Shown here piece after piece: positions 34,062-44,245 of a DNA stretch of 64,000 nucleotides. Below the pieces are notes generated by a model. The model was not told the DNA's origin. It worked only from the letters and a program-made list of their open reading frames with translations, and ran no database searches. Each line of letters starts with the position of its first letter. Within the stretch, counting starts at the first letter, position 1. Origin of the DNA: Xiphydria camelus (Eukaryota; Arthropoda; Insecta; Hymenoptera; Xiphydriidae); assembly GCA_963678675.1 (NCBI GenBank), contig OY783194.1, positions 29,366,278 through 29,430,277 of the forward strand. The letters run 5' to 3'. A program made the position numbers and the translations under genes.

Positions 34062-34444
34062 CATTCGAAATGGGCGCACTTCCTCTCGTAGAGAGATTCT
34101 TCGCAAAAAACTGAACCGAAAGTTCCTGTACAAAATTTTTGTGCTCCGCACAAATTTGGTGAATTTTTTTACGACTCAGGTGGTGCTTTTCGAATATTAG
34201 GGTGCCTTCCGCCGCTCCGATGATTGATTTCAAAATTCTAGGCTGCAGAGGAGGCACGCTGGAATAACTACTGCGAGTTTCGCTGCCGTCTAAAATCTTG
34301 TCCCTTGAATCTGACTTTGGATTGGATATTTTCGAACTGGATTATCTTGTAAACTAGGCGGAGCACGACAATTTTGTACAGGAACTTTCGGTTCAGTTGT
34401 TTGCGAAGAATCTCTCTACGAGAGGAAGTGCGCCCATTTCGAAT
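34062..34444. mobile_element. element with about 88-bp inverted arms (intron 1)
   Basis: Left arm 34062-34149 (CATTCGAAATGGGCGCACTT ... GTGCTCCGC), right arm 34358-34444 the near-perfect complement. The right arm runs on into TCACCCTGTATA, a common terminus of insect DNA transposons. The roughly 208-bp spacer is unrelated. No transposase. Confidence 0.85.
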
Positions 34445-35953
34445 CACCCTGTATATTTACGTCGTGATATTGAGTGGGAAAGCAAAACATTGCGATTCTG
34501 GAAGAATGTATGTTAATAATAAATGTGATTCGATCAACCAAATTTCGTTAGAGTTAACACCCTTCTCTATGGGAGTTGACTCGAATAATATTATTGTGGA
34601 ATCGATGAAATTATGTTTTGACGATTCATAGAAATCCCTGGTATAAATTCTTAAGTATAGTTAACTCGATCTAATGGTGCAGTTGTTGGCCCAAATTCAA
34701 TTCTTTGAGACATTCACGTATTCTAACGGGATGTTTGATTAAGTTAATGCGACGTGTACTTAAATGAAATGAAATGTTAATTGCTTAAGTGAACTTTCGA
34801 CCAGCCCATTGGATGTATTTTATCACACTGTTTCTATAAATCACAGATTAATGGGGGAAATTTCAAAAAAACGACGATTTTCTGAGGAAACAAATCTTGT
34901 AGGTACATAAAATCAACATTTCATGAGTATTTCCTTTGAGATGTGGACATTGTAACCATGCTTTTCGTAATCAGCTCGAAGAAATATACAGGGAAGGATG
35001 GTTCAGCGATGAATTCCAAAGATTGGCTTATTTGCGAAAAGTTGAAAGAAAACGTCAAAGGTCATTTACCATTTTCACGAAAATTAAAATCTCGGGGATC
35101 GAACTCTGGACTTTATTCGATGTATGTTTTCATGCTGATTTCGAAAAAATCAAGATTTTCTCGAGAAAATATCAGAGGAAACCCGAGATATCGACGATTT
35201 ACCGAGGAAGAAAATAATTCCTATGTGCATAAAATCGCCGACATCTTATATTTCCTTCGAGCGTGCATTTCGTTATCAGCGCTAAAAAATAAATGACACG
35301 ATTGCTCTTATTAAAGCTTCCACCATATTTCAGATATTTGTTTAAAGGCAACGTGACAAAAAAAGGGGGAAACTATAGTTTTGTATAAAATTCATTTGTG
35401 CCGATTTTAAGCGACGACTCGACATCCGGTCGAAAATCTGCATGCAGGAAAAGCCGCGATAGCGGAAGTAACGCGCTCGACGCGCAAGTAGGTATAGGCC
35501 CGCGCGGAACGGGCGAGAGCCGTAAGCAGCCCTAATGGCTCGGCAAACACCCGCTGAGTCCTGGAGTATGATTCGATTTATTATCGTCGGGCGCGCGGGG
35601 CGACTCGGGGGTTGATACAAGGGTTGCCTTGGCTCATCGGCCCGCAACGAGATCAGACGCGACCCTAATAGCAAATTCGTTTTCTGTTTATCGGATTCTT
35701 TCCCCGCGACTCGCCTCGCTCCCTCTACCCCCTCGTCGCGCGGGGGTGACGTTCGCCATCGAGAAGTCAATGGAGCGTCGATGAGATTTCACGGTTATCT
35801 CCGGCGAGCGGCGCGTGAGTCGCGTGCACGCGTGATATGACGCCGCGAAAGTATTGACCTCTTCGCGACGCGCGCGTCGTTTTAGAAAAATTGCTCGGAG
35901 AATACGAGTGGCGTTTATTGGTAGGTATGCGTTGCCTCCCTCCACCCGCTTTC

Positions 35954-36400
35954 TCAGGCAGAAAAGTTCTACGTAGTTTGTATATAGTCCATTTATGGAT
36001 TTGAACCTATATGTGGATTATATTTAATTTGTATATAAACTACATATAGATTATTTGAATGTTCTGAATTTTTTATATATAATCCATATAATCTCTGCAC
36101 ACAGAGAAAAATATTGTAGATTTGACTGAATTGGTGGTCACGAGTGGGAGAACGCTGATTTAGTTACTCTAATTTAAATAATTTGATCACGATGATTAAC
36201 AATTTTTTTTACGAAAACAAGTTGTAGTCAAGTTTGACAAATTATTAATTCGAGTAACTAAATTTGCTCCTGCCCTTGACCGCTAATTTAATCAAATCTA
36301 TCACATTATTTTCTCAGTGTATATGGTTTATATAGAAATCATATATAATTCTTTAAAAAAAATGGACTGTATATAATCTGTACAGAATTTTTCCGCCTGG
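35954..36400. mobile_element. CCAGGCGG-family MITE, interrupted
   Basis: Left TCAGGCAGAAAAGTTCTA, right TTTTTCCGCCTGG. Split by another TIR element at 36098-36320. Confidence 0.8.
36098..36320. mobile_element. CACACAGAGAAAAATA TIR element, nested
   Basis: Left CACACAGAGAAAAATATTG, right end complementary (TTATTTTCTCAGTGT). Inner inverted words TAGATTTGA / TCAAATCTA and GTGGTCA..GACCGC. It lies within the 35954-36400 element. Confidence 0.75.
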
Positions 36401-36659
36401 ATTAAACTTCGTTTTTCTCGCACTGGCGATAATTTCGGATCCGTCAAAATATTCCCTATCGAAGAAACACCTCCCACGTTTAGGTATTTGTCGCGGCTAC
36501 AAAAATCTCGCGCGCTGCAGTTTCGATATTCCGTCGAATTTTTCATGCGGTATTTAAACCCACCAACGGACCGCGCGGCGACGGACCGCAACACCCGCGC
36601 GGTTTAATATTCATAGAATACGAGATACGAACCGCGTATAGCGCAGCGGTGGCGAGGAG

Positions 36660-36745
36660 TGGGCGGTGGAACGGCGCGGGGGGGAGGGGGGGGGGGTCGC
36701 GGCGCGAGCACGGATTCGGAGAGAGAGAGAGGAGAGAGTGGAGAG
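36660..36745. repeat. G-run and GA microsatellite (intron 1)
   Basis: Runs of G at 36680-36695 followed by GA repeats at 36720-36742. Confidence 0.8.
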
Positions 36746-37495
36746 AATCGAAAATTAATTAAAAGCTAAAATGTGCATAGGCGGCGAGGCGGGGTGGATT
36801 ATTCGGGGAGACCGTGGGATGACAGCACGTGCCAGTGGAAACCGCGGGGAGCTCCAGCTCTAAAAGGCCATCAGCTACGAAAACATTTGGCCAAGTCAGC
36901 GTATACACCGGCCATCGCGATTGTTACGAGTATATATACCCATTGGCAGGGAAAAAAGTGCGGACGGAAGGTAGAGGAAACGAATCCGCGCGAAAATCTG
37001 GCTTTCGATCCGGAATGTGAAAAGAAAATTTGAGAGAGAAAAGAAGAAAAAATTATCGTAGATATATCAGAGGCAAGAGTACCACGAATATTGGGAGAGT
37101 ACCTATACGCGGTACACGGAGAGAAAAATCTAAGAATTTTTGTTCAGAAATTCTGGCAAAAATTGCCGTGTCATATTATATTTTGGGTTCAAACTACAAG
37201 CACAGAAAAAGTTAATAATAGGGAGGTTCGGTATTTTTAAAATGTGCTTTAGAATAATAAATTTTGCGTTAGAAAACGCACCTGAGATGTTAAAAAATTT
37301 TTTTTAAATTGATTTTCGTCGAAAAACCTATTTGAAACGTTTGCGTCCGCGCGAGGCTAGAAAACGTACCCGAGAGAGAGGCTACGGCGCGTGACGTCAT
37401 TTCTAGGCTCGCTCTGCGCGCCACGCATACTCGGCACGTTATTTACATTTTGTACGCTCGTGAGTCGTGAGCTGTAAATTTGAAAGCCGTATGAA

Positions 37496-37681
37496 ATGCC
37501 GGTGCGAAAGTGGTGTTTTGTTCCCCAATGCAAAAGTACGTCGAAAAGTACACCAGAAAAAATTTTTGTCAGTGTGCCAGTACCTGAAGCCAAGCGTAAG
37601 AAATGGTTTGTTGCAGCTAGAAGAAAAATTACGGATGTTTCACCGAGAACAGCTTTATTTTGCTGCGAAGATCATTTTGAT
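37496..37681 (+). pseudogene. THAP zinc-finger first exon in a degenerate mobile element
   Basis: Reads MPVRKWCFVPQCKS... to ...LFCCEDHFD. It shows the THAP C2CH pattern: Cys7 and Cys12, a Trp at residue 38 in a KKWFVAARR context, and Cys57-x2-His60. THAP domains bind DNA and are found in P-element-like and Kolobok-type transposases and in host factors. A clean donor GTAAGT follows codon 62 (Asp) at 37682. A matching acceptor (TTAACAG, ending 37747) leads in phase into LKLDMANYMEFKLSNVRPRMKPD, which continues the THAP fold, but the frame then runs into an AT-rich tract and stops before the usual AVPTIF-type box. The start is the first ATG in frame. It is a remnant, not an intact gene: no catalytic region follows. 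Confidence 0.75.
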
Positions 37682-37747
37682 GTAAGTACAGATTTCATTC
37701 GGTTATTCAGCTATTGATTATAGCAGATTATTTTTTCATGTTAACAG

Positions 37748-37852
37748 TTAAAATTAGATATGGCAAACTATATGGAATTTAAATTGAGCAACGTGAGACC
37801 GCGGATGAAACCCGATATAATTATTATTGTTTTTATTAATTTATTAATATAA
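37748..37852 (+). pseudogene. second THAP exon fragment, broken by AT-rich DNA
   Basis: In phase with the exon ending at 37681 across a 66-nt intron. It encodes the C-terminal half of the THAP domain up to MKPD, then low-complexity Ile/Phe codons and a stop. The loss of the final THAP box coincides exactly with the start of the AT-rich, internally duplicated tract at 37.83 kb, so the break is likely a deletion or insertion there. Confidence 0.6.
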
Positions 37853-38161
37853 AACCATATTTATAATTATTATAAAAATCAATCATTAGTACAAATAATT
37901 ATTTAATAATTATTAATTAATTAAATTAATGTTTATTTTAAAACGTTTAAAAAATTTAAATTAAGAAATAAAAAAAATAATATTAAATTAATTAATTATT
38001 AAGATAAGTAAATAAATTATTAAATTAATAAATTTTATATATAAAAAATTTATTAATATATATATATATAAATAATTTATATATATATATAAATAATTAT
38101 TAAATTTATTAATATAAAACCATATTTATAATTATTATAAAAATCAATCATTAGTACAAAT
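37838..38161. repeat. 59-bp perfect direct repeats flanking AT-rich DNA
   Basis: The same 59 bases occur at 37838-37896 and 38103-38161, 265 bp apart. The DNA between them is almost pure A/T, including an (AT)n run at 38.05-38.10 kb. This looks like a local duplication by slippage or repair. Confidence 0.85.
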
Positions 38162-38209
38162 ATAAAATACTTTAAATAGGCCAGGAGTGCAAAGGGTTAA
38201 TTTACTTAC

Positions 38210-38394
38210 CGAACTGCTTTTGTGCCGCTGCTTTGCGGTTGATTAAAATTTGCACTAGACGCTAAATAGTCGCACACCATTTGCACATCAACACTCGGTA
38301 AATTGTGAGAATCGGCCTTCTGATATCCTTCTTGCATTTTGAAGTTCTGAGTTAGACTACGAATTCTGACCAAATAAATGCGGACAACTGCCAT
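38210..38394 (-). pseudogene. small ATG-started exon with splice donor, convergent with the THAP exon
   Basis: A 61-codon frame on the minus strand, MAVVRIYLVRIRSLTQNF to ...SSGTKAVR, ending precisely at donor GTAAGT (38209 downward). The segment around SVDVQMVCDYLASSANFN and GTKAVR vaguely recalls the N-terminal part of insect proteins that accompany THAP or SWIM/YqaJ-like domains; this is memory, not a search. It lies inside the same 1.4-kb element as the THAP exons and points towards them, so the element would have had two converging genes or has been rearranged. No next exon was found. Confidence 0.4.
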
Positions 38395-38872
38395 TCAATT
38401 TCTGCATGTTATCTGCGGGCGCATGGGTGGGCGGAGCGTTCGAGCTTAGAAATGACGTCAGACCAATTGGAAATCGTTCCGGCGGATCGATAAATGCCCT
38501 AACTTTATTTGTTCATAACTGCGAGTAGAGTTGTTATTTTTTCAAAATTTTTTTTTTGGTCGATTTCTGAGCCTCTTAGTTTTCATTTCAACCTGAAATC
38601 ATATTTTTCTATTTTTTTCTGAACCCCCCTATTGCAATAAGAAATATTACTAATTGGCCGTATAAAAATTATTGAGTATCACTGTAAATATTGCTTCACT
38701 GGAGCACAATAAAAATTGCCGTGCTACAAAAGAAAAATTGCCGTGCCCCCCTAATTAAAAACTACTTTGGCACTAAATAACAATTATTTTGTTATAAAAC
38801 AATTTTTTCTTTGCGCTTAGTTAAAAATTTAGTGTTTGACGGATTATTTTTTTATTTTTTACTTTTTTTCTG

Positions 38873-38935
38873 CAATTGGCTGGTGTTGGAGAGAAAAGTG
38901 CTATAAGTCCATTTTTCCCCAACACCAGCCAATTG
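38873..38935. repeat. perfect 17-bp inverted repeat (hairpin)
   Basis: CAATTGGCTGGTGTTGG at 38873-38889 and its exact reverse complement at 38919-38935, with a 29-nt spacer. It would form a strong stem-loop. No family is recognised. Confidence 0.85.
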
Positions 38936-38939
38936 AAGG

Positions 38940-39600
38940 GCTTGGTGCAAGAACAGGCTACATGCAAGAAGGCTAGTTTGGAGAAAACTGCGAAAAACGT
39001 GTACCGCCGTAATTTTACAAATTATTAAACTAACTTTTTCTACTCACGTGTGATCATTGATGAAATAAGAGTAAGTATAGCTACACGTTACGTGCTCGGT
39101 TCTTGCTCCAAGCGAAAGCTATGCCCCAAAACCGCCGAAAATTTCTCGTAAAATTGGTTTTTGACCGGAATCGGGCGGTGGTGTCGGAAACCTAGACCGT
39201 GCTGCAGATTCCATGTTAAGTTTACTTCGGCCAGGGAGTAGTAAAGCTCAAAACGGAGTGTTCGCGGTGGTTGCTCGATTAGAAGTGAAGACCGGACGCT
39301 CCCGCGGTCGGTAGCTTTATTCCGCGCGTCGCATACCTAAATAAGTCCAAAGTTTCCCTGAATCGGGAGGGGTTTTTCCCGTTAGAGGAGAGAGCCGCGG
39401 TAGAGTCAGAGTGCGGTAGTGCGGTAGGGTACGTATAGCCGCATCCCTCGGGGTTGTACCTTACCTGGAGTGTCGTTCTATTGGTGAGTAATTCATGGGC
39501 AGCACGGTAAAAGTTTAGTGCTCTAGCAGGATAAAATATCTCAATCCCTACACACACACTATTTTACTCTAATCAACCATTAATTTTTCCTCTCCAGTAC
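38940..39600. other. unrecognised insert within the 37.1-39.9 kb compound element
   Basis: This stretch is of balanced GC, unlike its AT-rich flanks. It begins next to the TGTTGG hairpin and ends near TACACACACACTA and AATAAAAC. It could be a solo LTR, but no clean duplication or partner was seen, so its nature is unresolved. Confidence 0.25.
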
Positions 39601-39702
39601 AATAAAACAATTGAGTCCTTCTAATTTTGCTGTGCTGCGTTACAAATTATTATGAGCTCACTATTAAAAAATCCGTTAGGTTTTTACAAAAATTAAGTGT
39701 TA

Positions 39703-39833
39703 TACAGTATGTCCGTCGACAAACGCAAGAAATCTGAGTATACTTAAAATTTTACCTACCTGACTTCGGTATATAGGTCAAATTTTAGGTATACTCAGAT
39801 TTCTTGAATTTGCCGACGGACACACATACTGTA
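39703..39833. mobile_element. short palindromic TA-flanked MITE (CAGTATGTC ends)
   Basis: Starts TACAGTATGTCCGTCG and ends with the complement CGACGGACACACATACTGTA. It is nearly palindromic throughout (arms AGAAATCTGAGTATAC / GTATACTCAGATTTCT). TA at both ends suggests a Tc1/mariner-type element. It shares its first 10 bp with the element at 62949-63173. Confidence 0.7.
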
Positions 39834-39989
39834 TATTAATTTTTCCTGAATACTACAAGAAAATTCCCCAAAAGAGCGTTTCAAATTCCATTTACTGTGC
39901 GGAGAGCACAGCAATTTTTCTTGAATTTGTTTCTCCGTGTATAGATATATATTCTCTCGCCCGCGCCGTAAGGATACGAGATTCGCCGT

Positions 39990-40355
39990 AAAAAAATTTG
40001 TATTAAACTTAACCCTAGAAGGGTATTGATGAGTAAAATTTACTCACAAATCCCGTGTCAGAGAATGAGTTAAATTTTAACGATACCCTTCTAGGGTTAA
40101 TAAAATTATATATAAAGCTTTTATCCGATATGTGATTATGATAATTAATATACTCCGTTACGAAATGTTCAATTTAATGTAATTATCCTATACAAAATTC
40201 ACACAATATACCGGAGTATTTTAATTTTCATAATTACATGTATTTTATATAATTTATATATTACCTATATTTTATATATAATTTATATATTTCATATTAA
40301 AAGCTTCATATAAAATTATATTAGAAATATATAAGTACAAATTTTTCTTACAGTG
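39990..40355. mobile_element. AT-rich long-TIR element, interrupted
   Basis: GTAAAAAAATTTGTATTAAA at the left and TTTTTCTTACAGTGTAC at the right. Inner GCTTTTATCCGATATGTGAT. Interrupted by the TTAA palindrome at 40013-40096. Confidence 0.7.
40013..40096. mobile_element. 84-bp TTAA-flanked palindrome
   Basis: TTAA lies on both sides (40009-40012, 40097-40100). TIR CCCTAGAAGGGTAT at the left, with its complement at the right. It sits inside an AT-rich TIR element that continues on both sides, so it is a later insertion. Confidence 0.75.
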
Positions 40356-41417
40356 TACGCGTCTATCGAAGAAATATCTACCACGTAAAAAGCGCGTGTG
40401 GCCTTCGCACACGCCCGCAGTCACCTCCGGTACATTCTAACGCACATGAGTACGTAAGTAACGGAATGCCAATAGGTATACGCGCGTCCGGGCCGAATAA
40501 TCGGATAAGTTTCAAGTTACCACGGACCGACGCCGACGGCTGGCAGCGCTTCGAGTCTCTCCACGTTCGTCGTCGCGTCGCTGATGCTCGCGCCTGACTA
40601 AACGCAGGCTGTACCACTGCGTCGGCAATTTTTCCTCGCGCGCGTAACTTTCAGTAAGTAGTGTTCGATGTAAGAATCAAATTTCCGACCGGTCGAGAAT
40701 CCTTTATCGTTTACTGAAAGTCAGCGGTCCTTGATATCATAAATAAACAATAGGAGAAAACATTCTTATCATTCAAGTAGGTAACGTCGAATCTGACCGA
40801 TTTCTTTCCCCGCCCACTGAAAGTACAGCGCGACGGACTCGAACAATTGCAAAAAGACGTCGAGTTAATGAGAATAATAATAATAAGGCTCTAAGCCGAG
40901 AAGAGAGAGAGAGACTATTCGCGTCCCCGAATTTTAACTCTCCCGTCGCGACGCCAACGGGCTACGCGACATTTCACTCAGTCTCGAGTGTTTACCCTGC
41001 AATTAGGTCTGGATTTGTACTTGGCCGCCGCCGCCGCTCTCTTTTTCCCGCGCCCACTCGTATATCTACTCAATTTACCGACGACACGCGCCAAGGAGGG
41101 AGGACCGGCTCTTCCGCGTCCGCCTCTGCGTTTTGCGGTCACTTGGCGTGCGTACAGTCGCACGTGACCGGGGCACGTGCCGCCCTCGACTCGATGCCTA
41201 ATTGAGTGATTGGAATTCTGTCGATCCGACAGGTTTATCGCGACGATGGGCGCGCCAGGGCTCATTTATTCGCGATTTTGCCGCTATTTTCAAAATCCAT
41301 TCCGTACTATCGACGAATTTTGCGTCGTATGAATTAATTCGCCCCCGCTTACCCGTAGATATCGAATGAGGATCGCGATCGAGCGAGTCGCATGCTTCGG
41401 AAAATCCGCGGATTATG

Positions 41418-41945
41418 CACTGAGAGAAATAATTGCTGGTGCCAACAAAATTTTTTCTTCAATCCAAAAAATGACAATTTCAGGATCAAGCCATGGTTTT
41501 TTTCGGGCAAGACAATATCAGATAGGCTCCCAGGCGGAAAAGTTCTATATATTTCGTGTATAATTCACATGTGGTTTTAGTCATATATGGATTATATATG
41601 ATTTCTCTGTATTAACCATATAAGGACTATATACAGATTTTTTAAAATGTTTGTATAATTCATATATAGTCCTTATATGATTAATATAGAAATCATATAT
41701 AATCCATAAATGACCAAAAACACAATGGATTGTACAGAAAATATATAGAATTTTTCAGCCTGGTTTCGAGGAATTGCTTTTGTTTTAGCGCGGAAAGCAT
41801 GTCTCGTTCCCACGACGGTATTCTTGAAAAAATCAGGAATATACATTCTTTAATCAAGAATCTGCATTCTTAAAAATGTGTAAGATCGTATGTTCTTGAT
41901 TTAAAAAACATTTATTCGATACTAGCAATTACATCTCTCATTGTA
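41418..41945. mobile_element. CACTGAGAGAAATAATTGC-family element, interrupted
   Basis: Left CACTGAGAGAAATAATTGC, right complementary (GCAATTACATCTCTCATTG). It contains the ATTCTTGATT / AATCAAGAAT words seen at 8717-8983. Interrupted by a CCAGGCGG element at 41530-41763. Confidence 0.78.
41530..41763. mobile_element. CCAGGCGG-family MITE, most intact copy
   Basis: Starts CCAGGCGGAAAAGTTCTATA and ends AGAATTTTTCAGCCTGG. It is palindromic: GGATTATATATGATTTC and its complement are placed symmetrically around ATTCATATATAG. 234 bp, a useful reference copy. Confidence 0.88.
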
Positions 41946-42534
41946 TACGAATACTAAGAACGAAGTTAAGTGGTGCGGCAATATCGCTGTGACAACAAAT
42001 ACGTGTCATGAACACGCGCGAGTCGAAATAGACGAGCGAGTGTCGAGATTCCCACGTCTAGTCCTCTCCCTTCCGGCACCCGTCGGCCATCGAGGCTCCT
42101 CGGCGCGGTGTCAGCGACAACTATGTCTATTCAACACCCCTTTCCCACCCTGCTTCTCTCCGCCTACCCCTTCGATGCACTCGGGATACGACCCCGGCGT
42201 GTCGCGTAATAAAATAAACACCAACGCGCGACGCTTGGATAAGGTGACATCGACACGAAACCGCCTTTCCGCGCGCACGCGACTCCTCCGCTGTCGGACC
42301 GCTACGCGCCGTTGTAGCGATCGGCTTTTCGAGAGACCCGCACGCCGTCGGAGAGAGGAACTCACGCAGCGTGCGTGCGGGAGGAGAGCGAAATGAAAGT
42401 GCTCCGCCGTCGTTCGCGATATTTTCGCCGCTCTCGATGTATCCTACCTGAGGATTCCAAAGAAATTGAAATAAAGGACGGAAACACGTGGGTACTCGCG
42501 GCTTAGAGGCGAGAGGCCGAGGGTGACGCGCGTG

Positions 42535-42555
42535 GGTCTGTGTGTGTGTGTGTTT
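42535..42555. repeat. (TG)n microsatellite
   Basis: TG dinucleotide run of about 8 units. Confidence 0.85.
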
Positions 42556-42889
42556 GCACAGAGGCGAAGAAGCGCTCGACCCTTATTCCGATGTGGTTTA
42601 CCTGGGAATTCCGGCGAAATTGAAACAAAAGAAAATCTGCGACGGCGGAAAAGACTCCGCGCACTTCTCGGGCAGGATTTAATCTCGGAGCGACGTGGTT
42701 TGGGATATTTTTACCCTGCTTCGACGTAGACGATTCGAATCGAATTAAATTTCTATTTACCAATTTAAGAGTTAAGGAGGATTTAGTGGCAATCTTGCGT
42801 TTAAAGATGAAAAATCGTGTAAAATCCGACGAGAGAAAATCATGCTTTGGAAAAGATTTCAACAGGTTCGACAGTTATGGCAATTTGAA

Positions 42890-42910
42890 CTCTCTCTCTC
42901 TCTCTCTCTA
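42890..42910. repeat. (CT)n microsatellite
   Basis: CT dinucleotide run of about 10 units. Confidence 0.85.
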
Positions 42911-44031
42911 AAGCTTGTCCATTTGTCCGAAATAATAATATGTATCCGCTTTTGTCAAATGTGTAGATCGACAGAACAACAAAAATTTCCCGAGATTTCT
43001 CTGGTTTCCAAATGATATGTTTGTGAATTTTATAATTGTAATCATTGAAACGAGTACGAAATACATTTGCTAATCGACTCGGCACAACATCCGAATTCAT
43101 TTCTGAAACAATCAAAACAATAACACGCTCATCGATAGCCGCAATAGTGAGTGTTACTCGCTACTTATTATCGGACAGCTCGTATACAGCTCAATATCAG
43201 TACCTATTACAATATCAGTTTTATGACGTCACGAGACTAATATTCGCACTCCCCAGTACATTTCCCCGAATTTTTAACTCAGTTCACAAATTTCCCCGAA
43301 ACGTCCAGACCGTAAAAAAAATTCCAGAAGTTTCCCCGATTTCCCAGATCTATCGCCGCCCTTATCGAAGCAACGGGAGTTATTTCTAAAAAAAAAAAAT
43401 AAATGACAAACGAAGCTTAGAGGAAACGAGACTCCTCCGGCAGAGACGTCCACACATCACGAAGCGTCCACCGAACCGAATCTGCAAAGGCGCCAGCTAT
43501 TTCCGAACGTATAGCGCAAAAAAAATACCGCCTCTCTTTCGATCGGCGGATTTTCATGTAGCTGATATGCCTATAACGAGTATAGACGGCGGGTCGGGCG
43601 TAGGTACGGTCCTAACGGACAGATCCGTGTTTCCATGGAAACCTACCTATCTACGTTGGTTGGTTCTATACAGCCTGCTGCCACCCTAATAAGCGGCTTA
43701 CTCTCTCATGGTTCTCTCCACTCTTCCTCGCTCGCACCACCGCCCGCGCGCCACCCCCTCGCCCACCGCCCGGTTCTTTCAAGTGGCGCGCGGACCCCCA
43801 ACACGCTTTCTCGAATGGAGACGCGAAGAAAAATCGCCGGGGAAAAACTCGCTGCGCCGCGCGGCACGTGGAGAATTTTATGCGGTCCGTCGTCGCGCGG
43901 GCGATCATTTGTCGCGCGTAGGCGATTCGGGGGGGGGGGGGGAGTTCCAATTTGCCGAGGGGCAATCGCGATGAATCGAGGCGAGGCGGACACGATAGCG
44001 CGTTATTGAAACAATTGAGGAAGGATGTGTG

Positions 44032-44245
44032 CACGGAAAAAAATAAATTGTAACATCTGCAAAGTTTCTGATGAAATGCGGTACAACGGTAATTTATCGT
44101 CACGATGACTACAATTTTAGTAAAAATATTATAGCAAACGCTTGCAACTTCTACAAGTTTTAGTATAATTTTTACTAAAATTGTAATTATCATAACACGA
44201 AATTGGGCTTGTTCCGAAATTTACCACAAATCTTTTTTCCGTGTG
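44032..44245. mobile_element. CACGGAAAAAAATAAATYG-family palindromic MITE (intron 1)
   Basis: Ends CACGGAAAAAAATAAATTG and TCTTTTTTCCGTGT. The centre AACGCTTGCAACTTCTACAA is shared with the 21.1- and 57.9-kb copies. Confidence 0.83.

Larger units (their letters stand above)
37217..38633. mobile_element. 1.4-kb THAP-bearing DNA transposon remnant
   Basis: The left end AATAGGGAGGTTCGG and the right end (reverse complement AATAGGGGGGTTCAG) form a roughly 15-bp TIR. Between them are the THAP exons on + and a small spliced exon on -, separated by AT-rich DNA with a 59-bp direct repeat. No target-site duplication is clear. It is non-autonomous as it stands. Confidence 0.6.
37114..39940. mobile_element. 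outer TIR element interrupted by the THAP element and others
   Basis: The termini TACACGGAGAGAAAAATC (left) and the reverse complement of the right end, TACACGGAGAAACAAATTC, match. The subterminal AAAATTGC(C/T)GTG also recurs on both sides. The interior holds the THAP element, a roughly 0.7-kb unrecognised GC-balanced block and a TA-flanked palindrome, so the original element was much shorter. Confidence 0.45.

Noticed and set aside
34936..35296. overlapping 93- and 117-codon frames on +
   Set aside because: Lys/Arg/Ser-rich with no recognisable retroelement or transposase motif.
38880..39600. solo LTR
   Set aside because: TGTTGG start and CACACA end are weak, with no target duplication or polypurine tract; kept only as unresolved.
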